DNA of 64,000 nt from Mycolicibacterium agri (GTDB taxonomy: Bacteria > Actinomycetota > Actinomycetes > Mycobacteriales > Mycobacteriaceae). A program made the translations under genes and the position numbers. The stretch spans positions 1-64,000 of the forward strand of contig NZ_PDCP01000008.1 of NCBI RefSeq assembly GCF_002553505.1. The letters are read 5' to 3'. The notes under the pieces are model-generated. The model had not been told where the DNA came from, ran no database searches, and saw only the letters and a list, made by a program, of their open reading frames with translations. Positions 10,364 through 18,651 of the stretch are shown here, one piece after another. Position 1 is the first letter of the stretch. Each line of letters opens with the position of its first letter.

Positions 10364-10879
10364 TCAGACCGAGTCTTCGGCGCGATCGCGGCCCCGCAAG
10401 ACCAACGGCAACACCAGCCACACGACTACGAAGCCGATCAAGGCGATCCCGCCCGCAATGAATGCGGTTCCCTCGCCGTACACCATGCCAACCACGACGA
10501 CCGTCACACCGACCAACGCCAGGCCCAGCAGCGCGAGTCCGCCGATGGCCAGGCGGTGACTCGCCGACACCAAGACCCTGAGCTTGCGCTGCCGGAATAG
10601 AAATCGATGCATCGCCACCGGCGCGACCAACGCGATCGTCGCCGCCAGCGAGCACGCCACCGTCGCGATGTAGACCGCCCGCATCAGCCCGTCCAAGCGG
10701 TCGAAGCGCTGCTGAAACGGCAGCGTCAGAAGGAACCCGGTAAGCAGCTGCACACCGGTCTGTGTGACACGCAGTTCCTGTAGCAGGTTGTTCCAATTGC
10801 GGTCCAGCCGTTGCGTTTCCGTCTCACCGCGCGCCTGAACGTCCCACCGTTGATCGCGTTCGGGATGGTCAACGTCCAT
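10364..10879 (-). CDS. DUF6328 family membrane protein
   Basis: A 171-aa protein with a charged N-terminus (about 45 residues) containing WNNLLQELRVTQTGVQLLTGFLL, followed by four hydrophobic segments and a short basic-acidic tail. This matches the actinobacterial DUF6328 family of small integral membrane proteins; the function is not known. It is convergent with the upstream TetR gene and lies about 100 bases downstream of asnB on the same strand, so it might be read through from asnB. ATG at 10879 is the natural start. Confidence 0.75.
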   Translation of the reverse strand: MDVDHPERDQRWDVQARGETETQRLDRNWNNLLQELRVTQTGVQLLTGFLLTLPFQQRFDRLDGLMRAVYIATVACSLAATIALVAPVAMHRFLFRQRKLRVLVSASHRLAIGGLALLGLALVGVTVVVVGMVYGEGTAFIAGGIALIGFVVVWLVLPLVLRGRDRAEDSV

Positions 10880-10979
10880 GTCGCACCGTCACTCTCCCGA
10901 GCGCTCGCTCGGCACCGCGCCCGTACCCGCCTGCAGGGCCGTCGAAACCTCGAATCGCGGGATTCCGAACCCGAAGACC

Positions 10980-12893
10980 TCACGCCATGTCGAACAGCTC
11001 TTGCATCACCACGACGCTGGCCACCCGCTGCAGGTTGCCTTCCACCGCGATGCGCTGATCGGGTGGGTAGTCGAGCAGTTTATCCAGCGCCGTCGACACC
11101 TTCGCCATGTCATAGATCGGCTGATCCTTCGCCGCCTGCGACGCGAACGTATCCCGGTAGAACTCGATCATCGGATCGTTCGCATCGCGCGTCGGCGGCG
11201 TCGAAAACGGGTGCTTCTGCCGGTCGTACACCTCGGGGATCAACACGTCTTTGGTGGCTTCCCGCAGCACGTGCTTCTCCCGAATTCCCTTGACCTTCAT
11301 GCTCACCGGCACCCGCGCCGCCGCGTCCGCGACATGGTGATCCAGGAACGGCACCCGGCCCTCGATCGAATGCGCCATCTCCATCCGATCCGCCAGGAAG
11401 TTCAGGATGAAGTTCGGCATCACCGTCTTGGCGTTCACATACAGCATCTGATTCAACCGGTCGCGGCCCGCGATCCGCTGGGAAAGCGGCAACCGATCCA
11501 ACGCCGACACCAGCGGCTGAAACTCCCGCACCGACGCCGGCAGATCATCACGGAACAACGGCGCCACGCTCTTCGCCTGATTCGCAGCCACATTCAGCGT
11601 CGCTGGCAACCAGCCCAACCTCCGCTGCACCGCCCGCATCTCGGCGCTGTCCACCTGCTCCGGCATCATCAACGCCCGCGTCGCCGCATTGGCGCCCAAC
11701 ATCTCGTCCAGCAGCGCCGACCGTTGCCCTAATCTCAATGAAGGGTCGTTGTTCAGTGCGTCGACCCGGAAATACGGGTAACCGCCCAGCATTTCGTCGG
11801 ACCCCTCGCCGGTGAACACCACCTTGATGCCCGCGTTGCGCACCGCGCGGCTCAGCAGAAACTTCGCCACCCCATGGCCGTTGAACATCTGCGTCTCGGA
11901 ATGCCACACCGCGTCGGCGAACGACTCGGCGATCTCGCGTCCCGTGATCGGAATCGGGTGAAACGTCGCGCCGACGTGCTTGGCCTGCGCCTCCGCGATG
12001 CTCGCCTCGTCATACAGCGCGTTGTCGAACGTCAACGTGAACGCCCGAATCGGCCGGTCCATCTCCTGCTGCGCCAGCCCCAGCACCGCGCACGAGTCGA
12101 TACCGCCACTCAGATACGACGCCACCTCCACATCGGCAACCAGCCTCTGCCGCACCGCATCCCGCAGCGCCTCCCGAAACTCGGCGACGACCTCCGCCTC
12201 GTTGCGCGTGTCCACGGCCATCTGCTCGGCCGTCGGCATCTTCCAATCCCAATACGGATGGATGCGCACCTGACCATCGCGGGCGATCGCGTAGCACCCC
12301 GGCGGCACCGTGCTGATCCCGGCGAACTCCGTGATCTCGTGCGACCTGCCCATACCGCCGATCGCGCCCTCGAGATCCCACGCCGCCGGCACACCCAACG
12401 CCAGCAGCGCCTTGATCTCCGACGCGAAGAACACCTCGCCGTTGACCACCGTGTAGTAGAGCGGCTTGACCCCGAAGCGGTCGCGGATCGCGAACATGGC
12501 CCGCTGGCGTTCGTCGGCGATCACCACCGCGAACTCGCCGCGCAACTGTGTCGCCGCCTGCATCCCCCGCTGGTCATACAGGTGCAGCGCGATCTCGCTG
12601 TCGCTGTCGGTGGAGAACCGATAGCCACTCGACCGCAACCGTTCACGGATCTCGCGGTAGCCGTAGAACTCGCCGTTGACCACCACATGCACCGCGCCAT
12701 CCGGACTGGTCATCGGCTGACTGCCGTTGCGCAGGCCGATGATCGACAACCGCGTGTGCCCGAGCGTCCACTTGCCGTCCCGCGACGTCCACGTGCCGGT
12801 GCCGTCGGGTCCGCGATGCTCCAGCAGCTTGAGCTGATCGCAGCGGTCACCGGGCAGGCCGTCGCGCGTCATCGCGGCGAAAATTCCACACAT
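10980..12893 (-). CDS. asnB: Asparagine synthase (glutamine-hydrolysing)
   Basis: Converts aspartate, glutamine and ATP to asparagine, glutamate, AMP and PPi in the cytoplasm. The protein (637 aa) begins MCGIF, so Cys2 is the N-terminal nucleophile of the class II glutaminase domain (about residues 1-200). The synthetase domain follows, with the PPi-loop SGGIDSCAV near residue 258. ATG at 12893 is fixed by the need for Cys2 and by GGAGGAG 6 bases upstream; an in-frame extension upstream would bury the nucleophile. Family length is usual (about 600-650 aa). Mycobacteria use AsnB-type enzymes for asparagine supply and sometimes for amidation of cell-wall components; the exact paralogue cannot be settled here. 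The upstream small gene at 13011-13298 is on the same strand. Confidence 0.92.
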   Translation of the reverse strand: MCGIFAAMTRDGLPGDRCDQLKLLEHRGPDGTGTWTSRDGKWTLGHTRLSIIGLRNGSQPMTSPDGAVHVVVNGEFYGYREIRERLRSSGYRFSTDSDSEIALHLYDQRGMQAATQLRGEFAVVIADERQRAMFAIRDRFGVKPLYYTVVNGEVFFASEIKALLALGVPAAWDLEGAIGGMGRSHEITEFAGISTVPPGCYAIARDGQVRIHPYWDWKMPTAEQMAVDTRNEAEVVAEFREALRDAVRQRLVADVEVASYLSGGIDSCAVLGLAQQEMDRPIRAFTLTFDNALYDEASIAEAQAKHVGATFHPIPITGREIAESFADAVWHSETQMFNGHGVAKFLLSRAVRNAGIKVVFTGEGSDEMLGGYPYFRVDALNNDPSLRLGQRSALLDEMLGANAATRALMMPEQVDSAEMRAVQRRLGWLPATLNVAANQAKSVAPLFRDDLPASVREFQPLVSALDRLPLSQRIAGRDRLNQMLYVNAKTVMPNFILNFLADRMEMAHSIEGRVPFLDHHVADAAARVPVSMKVKGIREKHVLREATKDVLIPEVYDRQKHPFSTPPTRDANDPMIEFYRDTFASQAAKDQPIYDMAKVSTALDKLLDYPPDQRIAVEGNLQRVASVVVMQELFDMA

Positions 12894-13010
12894 CGTTGGC
12901 TCCTCCGACGTCATCGTCGCGTACCAACCTGTCCAAGTGCTGGCACGGGAAGCGGGGTCGCTCCTCGCCGGACGCCAACATCTGGGATCAGTCAAGCGCG
13001 ATTGCAGCGG

Positions 13011-13298
13011 CTACTGCTTGAACAGCTCGAGCGTCATGACGTGGACGTCGGCGGCCGAGATCCGCCTGTCCACGGCATTGCGGCGGAGCAGCTCGCCGCC
13101 GCGGCGGTACTCCGAGAGCTCGACCCGACCGGTGAAGTCGAGAACGATGTCGACCTCGAGGTCGCCACCGAACCGATTCGGCCGACAGAAGATCAGCTCT
13201 CGCGTATCGCCCGGGCCGGAGTCAAACCACAGATCCCAGTCATGCTCGGCGGCAACGAGATTGATCAGATCGATCACGCTGAACGTGTGCGTGTGCAT
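13011..13298 (-). CDS. Hypothetical 95-aa protein
   Basis: A small soluble protein beginning MHTHTFSVIDLINLVAAEHD, with acidic and aromatic residues and alternating hydrophobic segments suggesting a compact alpha/beta fold (LEVDIVLDFTGRVELSEYRR). No signal peptide and no known motif. It lies 13 bases downstream of the DUF732 gene and 117 bases upstream of asnB on the same strand, so the three may form a loose operon. I do not recognise a family. Confidence 0.55.
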   Translation of the reverse strand: MHTHTFSVIDLINLVAAEHDWDLWFDSGPGDTRELIFCRPNRFGGDLEVDIVLDFTGRVELSEYRRGGELLRRNAVDRRISAADVHVMTLELFKQ

Positions 13299-13311
13299 CG
13301 TCGCGCCCGCC

Positions 13312-13653
13312 TTACGCCGGGCCGGTGTAGCCGTTGGCGCGTGCCCACTCGACGACCGTCGCCTTGGTGTCGGGGCACATGTTGTCCACCGCCGCCATCA
13401 ACACGATCGCCGACTCGGCCGCCGCGAACCCGCTGTTCTGCAGCTTGCCGAGCACCACCGGCGGCGTCACGTCGCTGCGCAGCTCGTGACAGACCTGCTT
13501 GCCGATGTCGATCATGTCGATGATCGACTCGTAATACACCCCGGCGCTGTCGAGCTGGCTAATGAAGTCCAACTCGTCAGCCTGGGCCGGAACCGACAAC
13601 GCCACCGCCCCGCACACCGCGAGCACGCTGGCAATAACCCCACTTCTACGCAT
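13312..13653 (-). CDS. DUF732 family small secreted protein
   Basis: A 113-aa exported protein. An N-terminal signal peptide (MRRSGVIASVLAVCGAVALS) ends at a likely AQA cleavage site near residue 25. The mature part has the DUF732 pattern: a helical segment, two spaced cysteines (KQVCHEL and DNMCPD) likely forming a disulfide, and a terminal NGYTGPA typical of mycobacterial DUF732 proteins. Function is unknown; members are extracytoplasmic. The ATG is preceded by a GGGGGAGATC stretch that serves as ribosome binding site. Confidence 0.85.
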   Translation of the reverse strand: MRRSGVIASVLAVCGAVALSVPAQADELDFISQLDSAGVYYESIIDMIDIGKQVCHELRSDVTPPVVLGKLQNSGFAAAESAIVLMAAVDNMCPDTKATVVEWARANGYTGPA

Positions 13654-13785
13654 GATCTCCCCCCTAGATTCGTGCGTCGAGGCAAACGGTAAACCCGACC
13701 ACCGACAAGTTGATGACGCCGACGTCAGTTGACGTAGCTAAGCTGCGGCTACCATCGGTTTGAATGCATCCGGAGGGGGGCCGAA

Positions 13786-13827
13786 ATGCCGTCGTTGAGC
13801 GACACCAGAGAGCCGGTGTGTCGGTGA
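13786..13827 (+). CDS. Possible 13-aa leader peptide upstream of the NERD helicase
   Basis: A tiny frame encoding MPSLSDTREPVCR starts at ATG 13786, 5 bases after a very strong Shine-Dalgarno-like run (GGAGGGGGG, 13772-13780). Its TGA overlaps a GTG of the helicase frame as GTGA (13824-13827). The arrangement fits translational coupling. Whether the peptide is made is unknown; a sequencing or mutational frameshift joining it to the helicase is the alternative. Confidence 0.4.
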   Translation: MPSLSDTREPVCR

Positions 13828-15482
13828 CCATCGCCCCTTCGGATACGCCCCGGTTGGCCAATCGCGCCGAGCGCCGCGTCTACGAGGCGCTGATCGAGCA
13901 GCGTCAACCGCACGACCTCGTCGTCGCCGGCCAGCGCGTCACCGACCATCTCAAGGACCACGAGGTCGACTTCGTCGTCGCGATCGAGGGCGCGGGCATC
14001 GTCTGCCTCGAGGTCAAGGGCGGCGAGGTGTGGCACGACGGTCACGGCTGGCGGCAGAAGCGCGGCGGGCGTGAGCACACCATCGAGCCCGTCCGGCAGG
14101 CGCGCGAAGCCTGCTACGCCCTGAGGGACTACGTCGAGAAGGACCCGCGCTGGACCCAGGGCAGGCTGCGCTGGGACCACGTCGTCGTGCTACCCAATAC
14201 CGAACTGCCCGACGGCTTCGCGCTGGCGGACTGTCCCCGGTGGAAAGTCATCGATCGCAACGACCTTCCTTCCATGGTGGCCAAGCTGCGCGACGTGTTG
14301 CTCGGTCAGGAGCTCGATCGGCCACTGTTGACGACGACCGGCATCGAGCAGATCAGGACGGCGCTCAGCGGCAGGGGATTACCGCAGCGCGACGTCGTCG
14401 CCCGGGCGCTGGCCAACGAGGATGCCGCCGACACACTGACCGAACACCAGGGCGTGATCCTCGACGCCATCCGACTGCTCAACCGCATCGAGGTCCGTGG
14501 CGGCGCGGGCAGCGGCAAGACATTTCTGGCGATGGAACAGGCGCGGCGGTTGGCGCAACGCGGGCAGCGCGTCGCGCTGGTCTGCTACTCGCACGGGCTC
14601 GCGTCGTACCTGGAACGCGTGACCGCGACCTGGCCGCGCCGTCAACAACCCGCCTACGTCGGCGAATTCCACGCCCTCGGCATGCAGTGGGGCGCGCCGG
14701 AGGGTCCCGACGAAGCGCTGCGCACCGAGGAGACCGTCCAGTTCTGGGAACATGACCTGCCGCGGCAAATGGCTGAGCTGGCAATGGAACTCGAGATCGG
14801 ACACCGCTTCGACTCCATCGTCGTCGACGAGGCGCAAGACTTCGCCGACTCGTGGTGGGAACCCATGCTGATCGCGTTGAAGGACCCCGACGAGGGCGGG
14901 CTGTACGTGTTCACCGACGAGGGCCAGCGCGTGTTCAACCGGTACGGCTCGCCGCCGGTGCCGCTGGTGCCGCTGATCCTCGACCACAACCTGCGCAACA
15001 CCCGGCAGATCGCCAACGCCTTTCAGCCGCTGGTCGATCATCCGATGCGGTTCCTCGGCGGGGAGGGGCCTGCGGTGTCGTTCGTCGCCTGCAGCCGCGA
15101 CGATGCGCTGAGCGTCGGCGACGACCAGATCGAGGCACTGCTCGAAGCGGGTTGGCGCCCTGAGGATCTCGCGCTGCTGACCACCGGCAGCCGGCATCCG
15201 GAGCAGGCCGAGCGGCAGAAGGAAGGCCACAAGGCGTACTGGGACACCTTCTGGGACACCGACCAGGTGTTCTACGGCCACGTGCTCGGCTTCAAAGGCC
15301 TTGAGCGCCGCGCCGTCGTGCTTGTCGTCAACGAGGCCAGCCAGTTCGACCGCTCGCGCGAGCGCCTGTATGTCGGATTGTCGAGAGCCCGCGATCAATT
15401 GGTCGTCTGCGGTGAGCCGGAGTTCATCCGTCAGGTGGGTGGCCCGGACCTTGCGCGACGGCTGAGTCTGCCGGGGGAGTAA
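13824..15482 (+). CDS. NERD-domain nuclease fused to UvrD/REP-like helicase
   Basis: A cytoplasmic DNA-processing protein of about 552 aa. The N-terminal NERD nuclease-related domain covers about residues 10-120, with DHEVDFVV and CLEVKGGEVWHDG matching its acidic/Lys core. The superfamily 1 helicase part has Walker A GGAGSGKT near 225, motif II VVDEAQDF near 333, GQRVFNRYG near 370 and the C-terminal motif YVGLSRARDQ near 515. Such fusions are widespread in actinobacteria and are tied to DNA repair or defence, without a settled role. Start is uncertain: ATG 13764 has no ribosome binding site, GTG 13818 is possible, and GTG 13824 overlaps the stop of a leader frame with a strong ribosome binding site, so I prefer 13824. 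Confidence 0.85.
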   Translation: MTIAPSDTPRLANRAERRVYEALIEQRQPHDLVVAGQRVTDHLKDHEVDFVVAIEGAGIVCLEVKGGEVWHDGHGWRQKRGGREHTIEPVRQAREACYALRDYVEKDPRWTQGRLRWDHVVVLPNTELPDGFALADCPRWKVIDRNDLPSMVAKLRDVLLGQELDRPLLTTTGIEQIRTALSGRGLPQRDVVARALANEDAADTLTEHQGVILDAIRLLNRIEVRGGAGSGKTFLAMEQARRLAQRGQRVALVCYSHGLASYLERVTATWPRRQQPAYVGEFHALGMQWGAPEGPDEALRTEETVQFWEHDLPRQMAELAMELEIGHRFDSIVVDEAQDFADSWWEPMLIALKDPDEGGLYVFTDEGQRVFNRYGSPPVPLVPLILDHNLRNTRQIANAFQPLVDHPMRFLGGEGPAVSFVACSRDDALSVGDDQIEALLEAGWRPEDLALLTTGSRHPEQAERQKEGHKAYWDTFWDTDQVFYGHVLGFKGLERRAVVLVVNEASQFDRSRERLYVGLSRARDQLVVCGEPEFIRQVGGPDLARRLSLPGE

Positions 15483-15552
15483 GCGGTACCTCGGGCGGTG
15501 CTTCGGGCCGTCGACGCACCTGCGTTGACAGGCACTCACGCCGCGGCCTAGC

Positions 15553-15578
15553 CTTTTGACTACAGACGTTGTCAAAAG
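15553..15578. promoter_or_regulatory. Palindromic operator upstream of the MpaB-like oxygenase
   Basis: CTTTTGAC (15553-15560) and GTCAAAAG (15571-15578) form a perfect 8-bp inverted repeat with a 10-base spacer. It ends 16 bases before the oxygenase start, so a bound repressor (TetR-like, by size) would block transcription. The cognate regulator is not adjacent. Confidence 0.5.
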
Positions 15579-15594
15579 TTGAAGGAGGGCGGCG

Positions 15595-16818
15595 ATGAGT
15601 GTGGCCATCCCGGCGCGCCACCCGGACCGTCCCCGGCCGATCCCAGCCGGCGTACGGGCCATGGCGACGGCGCTGGCGATTCGCAACCCGACGCCGCAGG
15701 AGTGGCGGGTCCTCGGGGAACGCCTCACCGTGGGTGATGAGCCCATGGATCGCCTGGTCGCGTGGATGGCGGACGCCGGCATGGAGCGAACGCGTCCGCT
15801 GTTCGAACGGGCACTCCGCGACGGCATCGGCACCGTCCCCGACGCTCCCGAACCGCTGCGGGAGTTCTTCGACACCTACGAGAAGCTGCCCGACTGGGTC
15901 GACATGGACACCGTGCGCAAGGGCCAGCGGGCGCTGCGCCGCGGTGGCGCCGACGGCATGTACGTCGCCCGCGACGTGTCCCTGCTGGGGGGCTATCAGT
16001 TCTCCGGCTTCAACAAGACCTTGCTGCGTACCGGTGCGCTGGAGAAGGGCTCCAACAAGCGCTTCGCCGAAACCATGCAGTGGGCCATGGACGTCATCGC
16101 AGAAGGCGGGCTCGAAAGGCTCGGTGTCGGGTACCGGTCGACCATCCGCGTGCGGTTGATCCATTCGTTCGTCCGCAGGCACGTGTCGGCGATGCCGGAC
16201 TGGCGCGCCGACGAGTGGGGCCTGCCCGTCAACCAGACCGACATGGCCGCGACGTTGGTCGGCGCCCTGGTCGCGCCTGCGGTGGGCGCCGCGGGCATGG
16301 GCGTGGTGCTCTCACCGTCGGAGTACCGCGCGGTCGCGCATCTCACCCGCTACGTCGGCTGGCTGATCGGTGTCGAAGACCGGTGGCTGCCAAGGAGTTT
16401 CCGCGACAGCGTCCGCGTTCTGGCGCACACGTTGTCGGCGCTGGCTGAGCCCGACGAGTCCAGCAAGCAGTTGGCCGCACCCATGGTCGAGGATCCGCTG
16501 GCTTGGCACTATGACTCGCTGCCGGGCCTGCGGCGCAGACTCGCACGCGCACAACACCTCTCGATCACCAGCGCATTCTTGGGGCCTCGAACGGTGAAGG
16601 CGCTGGGCCTGCCGTCCTACGCGTTGCCGTGGTATCCGCTGCTGCGGCTGCCGGTGAACCTTGCCCGCAGCGTTGCCGCGCTGACCTTGCCCGGCGGGCT
16701 CGAGCGCGCCGATCAGCGGGGCCAGCGTGAGCATCAGAAGTTGTTGCGCACCATGATCGGTGACCAGGCCGAGGCCACCATCGGTGAGTCGGCCGCGCAC
16801 GTCAGCCAGGTTGCCTGA
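15595..16818 (+). CDS. MpaB/Lcp-family oxygenase (DUF2236)
   Basis: A 407-aa protein of the MpaB/latex-clearing-protein catalytic family (formerly DUF2236), haem-binding oxygenases or peroxygenase-like enzymes. Conserved-looking segments include PDWVDMDTVRKGQRAL, the RDVSLLGGYQFSGFNKTLLRTGAL stretch, and RLIHSFVRRHV with a likely haem-ligand His near 185-200. The family is numerous in mycobacteria and mostly of unknown substrate. ATG at 15595 follows GGAGGGCGGCG. It is monocistronic, behind a clear inverted-repeat operator, so it is probably inducible. No signal peptide is obvious; the N-terminal 40 residues are basic and Pro-rich. Confidence 0.85.
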   Translation: MSVAIPARHPDRPRPIPAGVRAMATALAIRNPTPQEWRVLGERLTVGDEPMDRLVAWMADAGMERTRPLFERALRDGIGTVPDAPEPLREFFDTYEKLPDWVDMDTVRKGQRALRRGGADGMYVARDVSLLGGYQFSGFNKTLLRTGALEKGSNKRFAETMQWAMDVIAEGGLERLGVGYRSTIRVRLIHSFVRRHVSAMPDWRADEWGLPVNQTDMAATLVGALVAPAVGAAGMGVVLSPSEYRAVAHLTRYVGWLIGVEDRWLPRSFRDSVRVLAHTLSALAEPDESSKQLAAPMVEDPLAWHYDSLPGLRRRLARAQHLSITSAFLGPRTVKALGLPSYALPWYPLLRLPVNLARSVAALTLPGGLERADQRGQREHQKLLRTMIGDQAEATIGESAAHVSQVA

Positions 16819-16964
16819 GCCGTCGCTGCGGCCAGTTCCCGCGCGGCTTGTCAGTCGCAGTGGGCGCACGCTCCAGTCAAGGTTGCGAGCGATCGTATCC
16901 GCCTGTGTAGCGGCTTCGACGTCGGGCGGACCGAAATGTCGGTGGTCGGTCGTAGCGTGCGCGC

Positions 16965-18095
16965 GTGAGCGACAAACGCAAGCGGCGCCGAATGAAACAA
17001 GCACGGCGCGACGCCAGCCGAATGGCGGCTTACGAACGCAAGCCGCGTGACGACGATGGTTTCCTCGACAGTCTGATCCGGGGCGCCCTAGCCAGAGGGC
17101 ATCCGCTCAGTCTGCTCGCCGCAGCCAGCTATCTGGTCTCGGCCCTGACGCCTGGCCGACTAGCACTGCTCGAGCCGGGACCGCGAGAGCCGCCGGATCT
17201 CGACGATTTCCTCGCCGGCTTGATAGGGCATAAGTGTCGCGAGATTACCGCGCTCCTCGCCGTGCTGGCCGAACTTATCGTTGATCACCCAGAGTGGCAG
17301 GTGAACTGCAGGAGAGAGGTTTCAGCACGTCAACACCCACTGCCGAAGTGGATCGCACGTCTGCCCGACATCCGAATCCGCCGGGTAGTCAGAGCGACGC
17401 ATGTACTCGGAGACATCGAGGAGGTGTTGATCGGTACACAGATCGCGGGCCGCTACGACATGACCTGCATGGTCAGATTCGACCACAACACGATGTTCGA
17501 GATAGGCAAGATCGACTTCACGTCAGAATCGATCGACGAGCTCGTTGCGTCTGCGATCGAACACAATTCACACTTCAATTTCGTCGACATGAGTTTGGCA
17601 GACGCGGGGGCATGGATTCGACACGGGCTCGATCAGCCAATGCTTCCGCGCAAATCGGATCGATGGCCGGAAACTCTGCCACTGGTCCGATGGCTCGTGA
17701 GCCACCTACCCGAAGGCGGGCAGAAGTACCAACGCCCCGAGTGGGATTGGGCCAAGCTCAATGAGCTGTTCGACGCGTTCTTCACCACTCCAGGAGGAGC
17801 ACCTTTCGACGATTACGAGTGCCGAATGATGTTGCACGAGCTGGTGGACTCCGGTAACGGTGACCCGTTGCGCTGGAGCACGACGCGAATCGACCAACTG
17901 ATGGACGGATCGTCCTATTGGGCCGGTGAATTCGTATTGCAGTGTGTCCTAGAGCTTCCCGATCTCTTGCGTGCCTTCATTCCGTTCGCGCACGCGCGAA
18001 GCGGGACCCCAGAAGAGTTCACGACGGAGGCGATCGCGTTCATCGACAAGAACGCCCGATACTACCGAAGGGAGGTCTTGGCAACCGCCAGTTGA
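16965..18095 (+). CDS. Hypothetical 376-aa protein
   Basis: I do not recognise this family. The first 30 residues are strongly basic (SDKRKRRRMKQARRDASRM), then a helical region with a hydrophobic stretch HPLSLLAAASYLVSALTPGRL, and a C-terminal two thirds with a mixed alpha/beta look (TCMVRFDHNTMFEIGKIDF, then ETLPLVRWLVSHLPEGGQKYQRPEWDW). No membrane anchor or catalytic motif is evident. Start is GTG at 16965. Base composition is lower in GC than the MpaB gene before it and resembles the toxin locus that follows, suggesting the two arrived together, though no functional tie is visible. Confidence 0.7.
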   Translation: MSDKRKRRRMKQARRDASRMAAYERKPRDDDGFLDSLIRGALARGHPLSLLAAASYLVSALTPGRLALLEPGPREPPDLDDFLAGLIGHKCREITALLAVLAELIVDHPEWQVNCRREVSARQHPLPKWIARLPDIRIRRVVRATHVLGDIEEVLIGTQIAGRYDMTCMVRFDHNTMFEIGKIDFTSESIDELVASAIEHNSHFNFVDMSLADAGAWIRHGLDQPMLPRKSDRWPETLPLVRWLVSHLPEGGQKYQRPEWDWAKLNELFDAFFTTPGGAPFDDYECRMMLHELVDSGNGDPLRWSTTRIDQLMDGSSYWAGEFVLQCVLELPDLLRAFIPFAHARSGTPEEFTTEAIAFIDKNARYYRREVLATAS

Positions 18096-18129
18096 CAGAT
18101 AAGGGCGGCAACGTCGCGGTCGCGCTCTG

Positions 18130-18489
18130 CTAATCGTCGGCATGATACAGCCTCAGCGCCAGGACACGCCCCTTCTCGGTGAGCTGTAGCCATGCGCAAG
18201 CCGTCCAGCCCCAGCGATCGTCGTAGTTCGCGACGTATTGTTTCTCGATCTTGGCCATCGCCTCATCGAGAGTGAGATCCCATGCCCTGAATCCGGAATG
18301 GCTTCGGTCGACGATCTCGCCGAGATCAAACAAGCCTTCGCTGACGACCTCGCGGATCATGTTCAACGTCAGCTGCTGCGCCTCGGACACCGATCGCTTG
18401 CGAGTGTGGTTCTCGAATAGGAACGCGCTGTGGATCTCTCCGAGACGAATCCAGTCCCGCAACCCTTCGATCAGTAGCGCTTCCTTCAC
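18130..18489 (-). CDS. Immunity-like small protein, paralogue A, with disrupted N-terminus
   Basis: A 119-aa acidic soluble protein closely similar throughout to the protein at 20018-20416: shared blocks include LLIEGL.DWI.L.EIHS, QQLTL..IRE.VSEGLF, LDEAMA.IE..YV.N..DRWGW, LTEKG and RYHADD-like ends. The pair flanks the WXG-type toxin candidate, so an immunity role is inferred. The current start is GTG at 18489. Upstream in another frame is ATG GGT GCT... (18515), reading MGASEHDVV and stopping at TGA overlapping the GTG. Removing one GT from GTGTG would fuse these into MGASEHDVVKEALLIEG, matching the paralogue's longer N-terminus. So a 2-base insertion has probably shifted the original start. 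Confidence 0.7.
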   Translation of the reverse strand: MKEALLIEGLRDWIRLGEIHSAFLFENHTRKRSVSEAQQLTLNMIREVVSEGLFDLGEIVDRSHSGFRAWDLTLDEAMAKIEKQYVANYDDRWGWTACAWLQLTEKGRVLALRLYHADD

Positions 18490-18651
18490 ACAACATCATG
18501 CTCGGAAGCACCCATATCGCTGTCCACTCCACGACGCTACCTCCTCGACGGAGGTGCCTGGTAACAGCTTTCCAACGGTAAAAATTTGTGTATAGGTGAC
18601 TGTTTGGGGCTCTTAGACTCGGGGTGTGAGTTGCAAGCACCCTGCAGCGCC

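Noticed and set aside
14379-15875. 498-codon open frame on the minus strand
   Set aside because: Antisense to the NERD helicase and the start of the MpaB gene; no ribosome binding site or domain.
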